Source: Arenibacter sp041392165 (GTDB lineage: Bacteria; Bacteroidota; Bacteroidia; Flavobacteriales; Flavobacteriaceae). From it: a stretch of DNA of 64,000 nucleotides. Shown piece after piece: positions 45,798-54,658 of the stretch (positions within the stretch are counted from its first letter, which is position 1; each line of letters begins with the position of its first letter). Under the pieces are notes generated by a model, which had not been told where the DNA came from, did no database searches, and worked only from the letters and a program-made list of their open reading frames with translations. The DNA is taken from contig JAWKMN010000001.1 of the NCBI GenBank assembly GCA_041392165.1, forward strand, positions 434,001-498,000. Reading direction: 5' to 3'. Position numbers and translations under genes: made by a program.

Positions 45798-47138
45798 ATG
45801 TTTTATTCAAAAAACTCCTTTTACAGAACGAAGGTTGCGGGTAGTTTGTGGTTGGTTCTGTTCTTTGTCCATTATCAATCCCTTTCCTGCCAAACCGTTA
45901 ACCCTTACCCTCCCGGCCGGGTTCCTGATAGGATAAATCTTACGGTTACGGATGATCCGTCGACCTCCATGTCGGTAAGCTGGCGAACGGATCCTTCCGT
46001 AAAAACTTCCTTTGCGGAAATCGTCGAGGCAAACGACGATCCAGGGTCTGTAAAGGAGGCCATAAGACTAAACGCTATCACTAAGGTTATGGTATCAAAA
46101 AACGGAAGTTATAAGGCCCTGCAATGGGAGGGTGTAGCGGCGGGTTACCATTCCGTAACATTTAGCGATTTAAAGCCGAGCACACTTTATACCTATCGGG
46201 TAGGGGATGGAGATCATTGGAGCGAATGGTTCCAGTTCATGACCGCAGGAATTTCTGGGGATAAACTTTCCTTTCTTTATTTTGGCGATGCCCAGACCGG
46301 TCTTCGGTCCATGTGGGCCAAGGTAATCCGTAAGGCATATGCCCAAGAACCGGGGGCAGCATTAATGGTGCATGCGGGAGATTTGGTCAATCGGGCCGAA
46401 CGCGATGAGGAATGGGGCGAATGGTTCGAGGCGGGGTCGTTTGTCCATGCCACGATTCCCAATATGCCATCTCCCGGAAACCACGATTATGGAAGGGGGG
46501 AAACCGAAATGGAACTGTCGCCCTTTTGGCGCCCGCAATTCACCCTTCCGGATAACGGCCCGGACGGATTGGAGGAAACCTGTTATTTTACGGATGTACA
46601 GGGCGTTCGCTTTATTTCTTTGGATTCCTATATGGCCGAGGAATCCGATGAATATCTCCGGAAACAAAAAATGTGGATGGAAAATGTCCTTAAAAGCAAT
46701 CCCGGGGAATGGACGGTGGTGGTTTTTCATCATCCTATCTTTTCGCCAAAATCGACCCGTGACAATAAAAGAATGAGGGATACCTTTAAACCCTTATTTG
46801 ATCGGTACAAAGTAGATTTGGTGCTACAAGGGCACGATCATACCTATGCCAGGGGTATGTCCAAGATTCCCATGCAAAGGAAAGGGGATAGATCGGGTAC
46901 CATGTATGTGGTCTCGGTAAGCGGGCCTAAAATGGCCGGTAGCGGGGTAGCACCAAAATCGTGGATGGACCGTTCGGCCCTCAATACACAACTGTATAAT
47001 GTAATTTCCATTCTCGACGATAAACTTGAGTTTAGGGCATATACCGTTACAGGTAAATTATTCGATGCCTTTGATCTGCTCAAACAAAATGGATCGATCA
47101 ATAAGCTGGTAGAGAAAATGCCGGTATTGGCAAATTAA
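45798..47138 (+). CDS. Purple acid phosphatase-like metallophosphoesterase
   Basis: About 446 residues. Signal peptide (WLVLFFVHYQSLSCQ), an N-terminal fibronectin-III-like PAP domain (PDRINLTVTDDPSTSMSVSW, YTYRVGDGDHWSEW), then a two-metal core: FGDAQTG, VHAGDLVNRA, PSPGNHDYG, VVFHHPIFS, LQGHDHTYARG. All five metal-ligand blocks are present. Exported phosphatase releasing phosphate from esters. ATG 45798 is preferred because 45723 would add 25 residues before the signal peptide. Followed after 37 bases by the pafA-like gene: probable phosphate-scavenging operon. Confidence 0.88.
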   Translation: MFYSKNSFYRTKVAGSLWLVLFFVHYQSLSCQTVNPYPPGRVPDRINLTVTDDPSTSMSVSWRTDPSVKTSFAEIVEANDDPGSVKEAIRLNAITKVMVSKNGSYKALQWEGVAAGYHSVTFSDLKPSTLYTYRVGDGDHWSEWFQFMTAGISGDKLSFLYFGDAQTGLRSMWAKVIRKAYAQEPGAALMVHAGDLVNRAERDEEWGEWFEAGSFVHATIPNMPSPGNHDYGRGETEMELSPFWRPQFTLPDNGPDGLEETCYFTDVQGVRFISLDSYMAEESDEYLRKQKMWMENVLKSNPGEWTVVVFHHPIFSPKSTRDNKRMRDTFKPLFDRYKVDLVLQGHDHTYARGMSKIPMQRKGDRSGTMYVVSVSGPKMAGSGVAPKSWMDRSALNTQLYNVISILDDKLEFRAYTVTGKLFDAFDLLKQNGSINKLVEKMPVLAN

Positions 47139-47175
47139 AGTATTTTTGGAATTAGGTTTCATTAAAAAACGAATC

Positions 47176-48771
47176 ATGCAAAAAATAGTACTTATCCTTT
47201 TATTTGTAGTGTCCCATTTAGTATCCAATGGATGTATTGCCCAAGCTTCTTCCAACAACAAACCAAAAATAGTTGTAGGTCTTATGGTAGATCAGATGCG
47301 ATGGGACTATTTGTACAAATATCGGGAAAGATATGGGGAGGGTGGTTTTAAGCGACTGCTTAGTGAAGGTTTCAGTTGTGAAAATACGATGATCCGCCAT
47401 GCGCCGACCGTTACTGCCTGTGGCCATTCGTCCGTTTATACGGGTTCTGTCCCTGCCATAAACGGAATTGCAGGGAATTCCTGGTACGATCGTTCCTGGG
47501 GAAGGGAAATTTCCAATGTGGAGGATTCTACGGTAACCGGGGTAGGGGGAAATCCGAAAGAAAATAAATCCCCCCGTAATCTCCTGACCACCACTATCGG
47601 TGACGAATTGCGCATGGCCACCAATTATCAGAGCAAAGTGGTGGGCATATCCATTAAGGATCGGGGGGCCATCCTTCCCGGCGGGCATACCGCCAACGCC
47701 GCTTTTTGGGAGGGTTCGGGGAAATTTACCTCCAGTACCTATTATATGGAGACGTTGCCGGACTGGGCAAAAAAGTTCAACGAAAGGGATTGGAATAAAA
47801 TATTGATGCCAAAGGGTTGGCATACCCTATACCCAATCGATACTTATACGCTAAGTGAAGCGGACGATAAAGATTATGAATCGCTCTACGATGGGGAGAA
47901 AAAACCTGTTTTTCCACATAAAGCTTCCATTAGCAGATCTCCGTTCGGAAATACCTGGACCCTGGAGTTTGCCAAGGCTGCCATAGAAGGTTATAAATTG
48001 GGCCAAAGCAAGTTTACCGATCTTCTTGCCGTAAGCCTTTCCAGTCCCGATAAGATCGGCCACGCCTACGGGCCCAATTCAATTGAGGTGGAAGACAATT
48101 ACCTTAGGTTGGACAAGGACCTGGAGGATCTTTTTAATTATTTGGATAAACGCTATGGCAAAAACGGCTATCTTTTTTTCATAACGGCAGACCATGGAGC
48201 CAATCATTCCCCCGGATATCTAGAGGAATATAGGATCCCCACTGGTGTTTTGACCGATGATATTTTTAAAAATTTGGACCTCGCATTGAAACAAAAATTT
48301 GGAACCCCCGATATAATCCTGGCCAAGAGCGGCTATCAATTGTATCTGGATTACGGAGTGCTTTCCAAAGCAGGTATCGATAAAATTACCGCTGCCAATT
48401 TTATCATTGAACAGTTAAAACTGGTGCCGGGCATAGAAACGGCATTTTATAACGAAAATCTTGCATCCGCGACCTATCCCGAGCCTGCAAGGACCATGAT
48501 GATCAATGGGTACCACCCAAAGCGGAGCGGCGACATTGTAATCGTTAAATCTGCCGGATGGAAAAGCGGATCAAGAACGGGAGCCACCCATGGCGATTGG
48601 AACCCTTATGACGCACATATTCCCCTGGTCTGGATGGGAACCGGCATACGCCCTGGCAAGACCCACAGGAATATTGGGATGACGGATATTGCCCCCACGC
48701 TTGCGGCCATATTGAACATACAGACACCCAGTGGTACTATAGGGCAGGTGATTACGGAGATCACCGATTGA
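47176..48771 (+). CDS. pafA: PafA-type alkaline phosphatase
   Basis: 531 residues, periplasmic. Signal peptide to about residue 23, metal Asp in VGLMVDQMRWDYL, nucleophile Thr in APTVTACGHSS (about 80), Asn in INGIAGNSWYDR (about 101), Lys and Arg in SIKDRGAILPGGH, and metal ligands in ITADHGANHSP and ATHGDWNPYD. The Thr/Asn/Lys-x-Arg set matches the Elizabethkingia PafA active site, which is a broad phosphomonoesterase. ATG 47176 gives the signal peptide; the TTG at 47146 is rejected. Same operon as the purple acid phosphatase. Confidence 0.9.
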   Translation: MQKIVLILLFVVSHLVSNGCIAQASSNNKPKIVVGLMVDQMRWDYLYKYRERYGEGGFKRLLSEGFSCENTMIRHAPTVTACGHSSVYTGSVPAINGIAGNSWYDRSWGREISNVEDSTVTGVGGNPKENKSPRNLLTTTIGDELRMATNYQSKVVGISIKDRGAILPGGHTANAAFWEGSGKFTSSTYYMETLPDWAKKFNERDWNKILMPKGWHTLYPIDTYTLSEADDKDYESLYDGEKKPVFPHKASISRSPFGNTWTLEFAKAAIEGYKLGQSKFTDLLAVSLSSPDKIGHAYGPNSIEVEDNYLRLDKDLEDLFNYLDKRYGKNGYLFFITADHGANHSPGYLEEYRIPTGVLTDDIFKNLDLALKQKFGTPDIILAKSGYQLYLDYGVLSKAGIDKITAANFIIEQLKLVPGIETAFYNENLASATYPEPARTMMINGYHPKRSGDIVIVKSAGWKSGSRTGATHGDWNPYDAHIPLVWMGTGIRPGKTHRNIGMTDIAPTLAAILNIQTPSGTIGQVITEITD

Positions 48772-48774
48772 TCT

Positions 48775-49287
48775 TTATGTCCAAACCGATATTTGTCCTC
48801 TTATCCCTAAGGGTATAGAACTTGGGGTAGTTGAGGGCAAATCCCAAAGGCGTGAAATCCACTATACACCATTTCTAAAGGATGAGATCGTACTGGTATG
48901 CGGCAGTAAAAATCCATTGTCTGCAAAAGACGAAATTAGGCCGGAAAACCTGAAGGAAAATACCACTACTCATAAGAGAGCCAGAATCAGGGACCTTGGA
49001 AGTCATTGCAGATGCCTTAAAGCAAAAAGGAATCCGACTCGCCGACCATAAAGTAGAAATGCAATTGGGGAGTACGGAAGCCATAAAATCTTATCTTCAA
49101 CACTCGGATTGCATGGCATTTGTTCCTTGCACGCTATCTTTAAAGAGCTTAAAAGAGGTGTTTTAAAGATCATGGAGATTAAAAACTACCTATTTATAAA
49201 CAATTCTATTTTATAACGCCTCAAGGTCCCGAAGGAGGGTTGTCCTTATTATTGATGAATTTTTTAAGCCGAAACCATAATTTTTGA
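48775..49287 (+). pseudogene. Broken LysR-type regulator (effector-binding domain)
   Basis: Three frames in succession match one LysR C-terminal domain. GIELGVVEGKSQRREIHYTP ... VLVCGSKNPLSAKDEI comes first. After a shift near 48957 come REPESGTLEVIADALKQKGI and LGSTEAIKSYLQHSDCMAFV. After more shifts near 49128-49210 come AIFKELKRGVLKIMEI and FYFITPQGPEGGLSLLLMNF, ending at TGA 49285. The N-terminal HTH is absent. It may once have regulated the neighbouring MFS transporter. Confidence 0.8.
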
Positions 49288-49958
49288 TGGTCAAAAATTA
49301 TTGAGCAGAACCTTCATTGAGACAACTATTTTCCAACACTGCATTAAATTTTTCCATCAGCACCGAAACTTTAGAAAATAGACCGTTGCACTGCTAGAAT
49401 ATAGAAGATAGATTCCTGAAAATCAGAACTCCAGGCGTTCCTCTTTTGTTGCGTCATCTTTTTTTTCGAATTTATCTTTTTTGCAAAAAGTTCGGTTTTA
49501 TTAAAGGAACGAAACGTTAGTCGATTGAAAATCAAAAGAGTCTGTGTTCTTGGTTCTAAAAGCGAAGCGGTCTTTTGTCAAACTTTCGGATTGTTGTGAA
49601 ATTTTTCATATAACTATTTCTCGTTTTCTTTAATGATTCATGATAACCTTAAGTTATCATGAATCATTATTTTCAATTGGCGATGGGGAATAAAGCCCAG
49701 TAAATTTGAATTTGAAAGGTGCCATTGACAATGAAGTTGACTTATGGTATAATTTTAAAAATTTATGACATGAGTTTGAGAATTGAAAACGATAACTTTG
49801 ATGAAGTTTTAGAAAAATAAGCAGTTCTATCCAGGGGTAGCTTACATCTACTAGAAAAATTAAGACGACTTTCGGAAATTCATATAACCCATATTGGAAA
49901 CATTAGTTGTGTTTGTCTAATTTCGCAGTTGCGTTTTTCCATGTTATATACATTTGAA
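49288..49958. other. Intergenic region with a 15-bp hairpin
   Basis: At 49632-49668 a perfect stem AATGATTCATGATAA / TTATCATGAATCATT with a seven-base loop. It is flanked by T-rich sequence but has no T tract directly after the stem. A second copy of the GTTCTnnnAGCGnAGCGGTCTT word is at 49552-49575 (first at about 5503). A 16-codon ATG frame at 49771 was seen but not called. Confidence 0.5.
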
Positions 49959-51158
49959 ATGTCGGAATCCAAGTCATATATAAACAATAAGCAATTTAAG
50001 TGCGGGCATTTTTTATTGCTGGCCGGTATATTATTTATCGCCATAAATCTACGACCTGCACTTGCCGCAGTTGGGCCATTGGTAAACCATATTGGGCAGG
50101 CGACCGGACTATCGAATTCCATGCTTGGTCTGTTAACCACCTTGCCATTGATTGCTTTTGGTATAGTTTCTACTTTAACTCCTTTGTTTACGCGTCGTTT
50201 TGGCATTGGAGGCACACTTCTTGGGGCAATGTTTTTGTTGGTGGCAGGTATCGGCGTTCGGTCTATGGGGGGGACATTTATGCTTTATTTCGGCACACTA
50301 TTATTGGGTGTTGCAATAGCCTTTGGCAATGTACTGCTCCCCGGATTGACCAAACGTAATTTTTCATCGAATTCAGGGCTCATTACAAGTTTATATTCCG
50401 GCGTTATGGCGGTCGGTGCTTCTTTGGCAGCGGGTATCAGTGTTCCTTTGGCAGACAACTATGGATGGGGTTGGAGGGGGTCCTTGGGGGTATGGGCAAT
50501 ATTGGCTTTGATGGCATTTTTTGTTTGGTTGCCGCAATTGCCCCGTTTAAAAAAATCCGAAGAAAAACGCAGTTTTTCAAAAGCAATGAAATCTTTGGGC
50601 CAATCCCGTCTGGCATGGAAAATTGCCCTATTTATGGGCTTGCAATCCTTGACTTTCTATGTAGTTTTGGCTTGGTTGCCTGCTATTTTGCAGGGAAGGG
50701 GGTACGATGCGGAATTTTCTGGGTGGATGCTTTCCCTATCCCAAGCTGCAGGAATTTTTGGATCTTTGGTAGTTCCGACTTTGGGAGGCCGAAAAAATGA
50801 CCAGCGCGGTATTGTATGGTTTTTGATCGTTATGGAGGTTATTGGCCTAGTTGGCCTTCTATTTCCCCAAATAGGGTTGGTTTCGGTATGGGTTTCGCTC
50901 ATCGGTTTTGTATTGGGTGGAACTTTCGGCTTGGCCCTGCTCTTTTTGGTACTTCGTTCCAAGGATACCGAATCCGCTACCGAATTGTCCGGGATGGCAC
51001 AATCCATAGGTTATGTTGTGGCCGCTACAGGACCGATAATATTTGGCAGTATTTTTGATTTTACCGGAAATTGGACGTATTCCCTTCTTCTACTTATTTT
51101 ATTGGCTACCTGTAAATTGTATATGGGGTTGGGCGCGGGAACTCCCGGGAAAGTATAA
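49959..51158 (+). CDS. MFS transporter, CynX/NimT type
   Basis: About 399 residues with twelve hydrophobic helices. LLLAGILFIAINLRPALAAVGPL is the characteristic first helix of the CynX/NimT (cyanate/nitroimidazole transporter-like) group; NYGWGWRGSLGVW follows mid-protein. Inner-membrane permease of uncertain substrate. ATG 49959 (SESKSYINNKQFKCGHF) is chosen over TTG 49929. The upstream broken LysR gene is on the same strand. Confidence 0.88.
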   Translation: MSESKSYINNKQFKCGHFLLLAGILFIAINLRPALAAVGPLVNHIGQATGLSNSMLGLLTTLPLIAFGIVSTLTPLFTRRFGIGGTLLGAMFLLVAGIGVRSMGGTFMLYFGTLLLGVAIAFGNVLLPGLTKRNFSSNSGLITSLYSGVMAVGASLAAGISVPLADNYGWGWRGSLGVWAILALMAFFVWLPQLPRLKKSEEKRSFSKAMKSLGQSRLAWKIALFMGLQSLTFYVVLAWLPAILQGRGYDAEFSGWMLSLSQAAGIFGSLVVPTLGGRKNDQRGIVWFLIVMEVIGLVGLLFPQIGLVSVWVSLIGFVLGGTFGLALLFLVLRSKDTESATELSGMAQSIGYVVAATGPIIFGSIFDFTGNWTYSLLLLILLATCKLYMGLGAGTPGKV

Positions 51159-51388
51159 CCTTGCCTACTCTATACGGGCTTATGTTTCATTTTATGGGCA
51201 TAGTGGGTTTTCAACACTGATCCGGATATGGTATTATAGGGAGATTTAGCCATGTAATGCCAACACAGCGGTATCTTTTAAGTAACCCATTTGTCCAGTT
51301 ATCAACTTCTACCTTATCCTTTTTTATCATGATCATACTATCGGAATCATGGCCGTAAAATAATTTTGTTGCGTTCATAATACCATAC
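51159..51388. other. Intergenic region, nothing assigned
   Basis: Open frames on the minus strand (around 51211-51429) have no recognisable domain and overlap the GreA/B relic; no gene is called. Confidence 0.35.
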
Positions 51389-51670
51389 TTATGTTTTAAT
51401 ATATGGATTGTCTTGTTCGATCTTTTCAATAGTCAATTTTGTTCTCCGGATGGGAATTCCCAGGATATGGAATTGCTCTGGGCATCCCATGACCGCTACC
51501 CCCAGTGGAGCCATTATCGATACCTTATGGTTCTTCCCATCGTTGTTATTTGGCATGACCGGTTTACGAAGTGTCTCGTTCTTATAATGGTCGGAAAGGT
51601 CCATATACCGTTTTAGGAGGGCGTACTCCTTTTTTCAATGATTGGACTCCTGTACTTCAAACGTTCGTCT
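51389..51670 (-). pseudogene. GreA/GreB-family relic with internal deletion
   Basis: Minus strand: EYALLKRYMDLSDHYKNETL (coiled-coil N-terminal part) runs directly into NDGKNHKVSIMAPLGVAVMG and TKLTIEKIEQ (the C-terminal FKBP-like part, cf. the ISVLAPLGxALLG block of GreA/B and Rnk). The middle segment that normally links them is missing. A one-base deletion near 51640 separates it from an earlier SPIIEKR frame. Probably non-functional. Confidence 0.55.
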
Positions 51671-51713
51671 TCTGTCTACTTTTTGCCTATCTCTTTTGTT
51701 ACCATTGATTTTA

Positions 51714-51917
51714 CTATTGAACTAATTCCCTTTTTCCTCTGATCGTCCTGCGGACAAGGATTTTTTTCGGCTCCTTCACTTTAAATTTTTGTTGTTGACG
51801 CTCCAAATAATGCTCATACTCACTGCATGAATGGATGTTACTCTTATCCTTGGTCAAACTGCAAAGGGACAGGTATTTGCATGTGGAGCATATGCTCCTA
51901 TTATATGGCTGTTTCAT
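51714..51917 (-). CDS. Small cysteine-rich protein
   Basis: 67 residues. Four cysteines with spacing CSTCKYLSLC ... HSCSEYE suggest a small zinc-binding knuckle, followed by a basic C-terminus (KILVRRTIRGKRELVQ). I recall similar short proteins in other flavobacteria but no named family. It has an ATG start. Confidence 0.6.
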   Translation of the reverse strand: MKQPYNRSICSTCKYLSLCSLTKDKSNIHSCSEYEHYLERQQQKFKVKEPKKILVRRTIRGKRELVQ

Positions 51918-52009
51918 AGTTTTATATATTTTAAATTTTGTCTGTTTTTCGATTGAACTTCAAATAAATCGGAGACTCGAAAGCCAGACAAAACCGTCAA
52001 TCAACTAAT

Positions 52010-52417
52010 TTATCCAAGCTTGTACCCTCTGTTTATTTTATCTTCCCTAATCTTCGTTGCACAATTATTCCCGGTTTGTACAACCTTTGTAATAGTAATG
52101 GGAATAAGGCCTATAAGGGTACTATACCTAATTATATCATCTTCAGATCTGCCCATTACATAAACTTCTGAGACATTTTCTATAGTAAATCTGTTAGTCA
52201 TGCCGTTATCTTCTGGAGGGAGCATTAATTGGAAGGTTTCACTCCACCCAGATTTTGGGATTAGCGTTACCCTGGAATATAGGCGGATAATATCATTGGA
52301 CATATCTTCCACATCCATAATAACGGCATCCAGCATGTTTTCTTCAGGCATTTCAAGTAAATCCTTATGCGAATAATCTTCGATATGGTATTTCATGTGT
52401 CGGTATCGATTTATCAT
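52010..52417 (-). CDS. Divergent GreA/GreB/Rnk-like protein
   Basis: 135 residues. NDIIRLYSRVTLIPKSGWSE then TFQLMLPPEDNG and ITKVV resemble the C-terminal domain of GreA/B-family factors (DVVRFNSxVTV ... FxLVLP). The APLGxAL block is replaced by IRYSTLIGLIPITITKVV. It lies close to the broken GreA/B relic on the same strand. Could be a transcription-elongation-factor relative or a decayed copy kept open by chance. Confidence 0.5.
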   Translation of the reverse strand: MINRYRHMKYHIEDYSHKDLLEMPEENMLDAVIMDVEDMSNDIIRLYSRVTLIPKSGWSETFQLMLPPEDNGMTNRFTIENVSEVYVMGRSEDDIIRYSTLIGLIPITITKVVQTGNNCATKIREDKINRGYKLG

Positions 52418-53034
52418 TACAAGATCTTTTTTTCCTGCGATTCATTTCCTTGAATGGTCATACTTCTTCAAACCACCACTATTTTAGGATTTTATTAGAC
52501 TATCGCTTTTTAGAGGTTGTGCTTTTTAGCATGTGATGGAATTGATGAATTATAACAACGAAAGGATATTGGATTCATGCCATATAGAGCAAAGTGTATG
52601 CCCTAAAAATAGATATCGGCACGTAAGATTATAAGTGATTGGTAATCAATATATAAAGGGAGTGTGTATGAAAAATGACAATAAGTAATCGGGGAGAATT
52701 TCCCCGACCTTGGAGTTCTACCTCAGTAGGTTAGTTTAATTTGTAGCGTAGGGTCTTATGGTTTAATAGAAGAACAGGCCGCTAATTGCGACCTGTTTTT
52801 ACTCGATAGTCGAGATTTAAATGCTGCGATAAAATAAGGTTCCTTTCAATGCCTCGAGGGTTTGCCCCCAGATGGTTTACTTCTATTGGGGTAAATGCCC
52901 CGAGACATATCCTATTTAGTAAATGGTTACAGATTGAAAATCTCTTCCTTTAAATTACTCTTTAGGTTTGCCCCGGAGAATTCTACTTTGGTTTATTTGG
53001 AAGAACCCCCTTAATAGGATTTTCCAATAGCCGA
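52418..53034. other. Intergenic region downstream of susD with hairpin and repeat
   Basis: Contains a terminator-like stem AACAGGCCGC / GCGACCTGTT followed by TTTT at 52773-52801, directly joined to the dispersed repeat at 52801, and a further partial repeat end (GGTTTGCCCCGGAGAATTCTA) near 52965. No gene. Confidence 0.5.
52801..52881 (+). repeat. Dispersed hairpin repeat, copy 2
   Basis: ACTCGATAGTCGAGATTTAA at the left, TCAATGCCTCGAGGGTTTG then CCCCCAGATGGTTTACTT at the right, as in copies at 640 and 62673. The central GACGCAAGCGTC palindrome is missing in this copy. Confidence 0.7.
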
Positions 53035-54636
53035 TCAATAACCCGGATTTTGAATCAGTCCGGGCTCTACCCTTAAACTGTTTTCATGAAAAGGCCACAA
53101 GTAATTGTTTGGGGCAAAGCTCCTGTCTTCAATTTTTAAGGTCTCTATTTGGCCGTTTACCTCTCTGGTGTGCCCCAATGCAGGTTGGTTCAGTACTTCC
53201 TCAGCTATTTTCCAACGTATAATGTCATCATAACGAAGTCCTTCTCCTGCAAACTCGATCCTACGCTCATTTCTGATCAAATCTATCCATTGCTGTTGCG
53301 AATAACTTCCGTAAGCCGGGGTGGTGACATCTGCGATCGTCATATCCAGTCCGGCTCTTGTTCTTACATCATTTATACATTTCTTTGCCAGGGCATCGAT
53401 ATCGTTCAACATGATCTTGGCCTCTGCATAGGTCAATAAAACTTCCGCATACCTTAGCAGCCCAAAGTCGAATCTACCATCTCCCCTAAACGCATCGTCT
53501 TCGGAAACAAACTTCTTAAACCAATATCCCGATTTGCTCGCTCGTTCATTTTCGTAGAACATAGGGTTGTTGGAGTTATAAATATCGATGACTTCCCCAT
53601 AAAAAGGGTCTCCGTTCCCCATGATGCTTGCACTATATCTGGGATCCCGGTTAAGACCTGGATTAAGCTCGTATTCTTCTTTGCTGTGTAGGGGATCATT
53701 GGCGATATCACGCCCTTGCAGGGTCCAATAGGAATCCACCAATGACTTTAGGGGTACCAAATGGGATTGCCCGTTTCCGGTTCTAAAATGGGGGCCCAAA
53801 TTACTAAAACTATGTGTTGCACTATTGTTATGGCTGGCCATATCAAAATGCATAATAAATTCGTTGTTTACGGAAGCCCCTTCGTATTGGAACAGGTCGC
53901 CATAATTGGCGTACAACTGATATTGATCACTTTCTATTATTTCCTTGGCCAAGCGGGCCGCCAGCTCATAGCGTTCATTATAGAGCGCATAACGCATGAT
54001 AAGTGCTTTTAAGGAATATTGGTTGAACATATATTTGTCCGAAGTATATTCTTCTTTAGGAAGCCTATTCGCAATTTGCTCGGCCAATGGAAATATGGTG
54101 TCCAAGATCTTGTCCTTTGGGGTTACAGGTTGTATTGCTTCCGATAGGTTTGCCGGTTTTAAATGGAAAGGTACATCCCCCCATCTGGATGTTAGTTTAA
54201 AATAGTGCCATAGCCGAAGCGCCTCCAAGATGCTTTTGTATTTTGTACGGGTAGCCTCGTCCTCTACATAGGGAACATCCGTATTGGCAATAAACGTATT
54301 CAACCTGCCCAGATGCTTCATTTGCAGCTCATAATAATACAGAAAGCTCGTGGTGCTACTATTGATATTTCCATTTGCGATCCGTTGATGGTGATCCCCT
54401 TCCGTACGGGCATAGGCATTATCCGATTTTCCGTCCTCCATATAAAACAACATTCTTCTATTGCTGGGGTGGGTAAATACATCCAGATAACTACTGTAGA
54501 CCACTCTGCGCAAATCTTCCTCATCATTGAAAAATTCTACGAAAGATGTTGCTGTGGGATCTGTTTTGTCCAAATATTTCTCGCATCCCGTAATGGTGAA
54601 CACGACAAGGAGCATAACTATTATTGTTTTTTTCAT
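53035..54636 (-). CDS. susD: RagB/SusD family outer-membrane lipoprotein
   Basis: 533 residues. Lipoprotein signal VVFTITGCEKYLD (Cys18), N-terminal TPR-like helices, and the typical C-terminal RNERRIEFAGEGLRYDDIIRW block followed by a closing LRVEPGLIQNPGY. It sits on the SusC barrel and captures an oligosaccharide or other ligand for import. Last gene of the leftward ECF-FecR-SusC-SusD unit, 22 bases after susC. The ligand cannot be told because no glycoside hydrolase is adjacent. Confidence 0.95.
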   Translation of the reverse strand: MKKTIIVMLLVVFTITGCEKYLDKTDPTATSFVEFFNDEEDLRRVVYSSYLDVFTHPSNRRMLFYMEDGKSDNAYARTEGDHHQRIANGNINSSTTSFLYYYELQMKHLGRLNTFIANTDVPYVEDEATRTKYKSILEALRLWHYFKLTSRWGDVPFHLKPANLSEAIQPVTPKDKILDTIFPLAEQIANRLPKEEYTSDKYMFNQYSLKALIMRYALYNERYELAARLAKEIIESDQYQLYANYGDLFQYEGASVNNEFIMHFDMASHNNSATHSFSNLGPHFRTGNGQSHLVPLKSLVDSYWTLQGRDIANDPLHSKEEYELNPGLNRDPRYSASIMGNGDPFYGEVIDIYNSNNPMFYENERASKSGYWFKKFVSEDDAFRGDGRFDFGLLRYAEVLLTYAEAKIMLNDIDALAKKCINDVRTRAGLDMTIADVTTPAYGSYSQQQWIDLIRNERRIEFAGEGLRYDDIIRWKIAEEVLNQPALGHTREVNGQIETLKIEDRSFAPNNYLWPFHENSLRVEPGLIQNPGY

Positions 54637-54658
54637 CTTTATCTATATTTTTTTAATA

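Noticed and set aside
49771..49821. 16-codon ORF (SLRIENDNFDEVLEK) resembling a thioredoxin N-terminus
   Set aside because: Too short to support any assignment and it ends at a stop before the diagnostic WCGPC motif.
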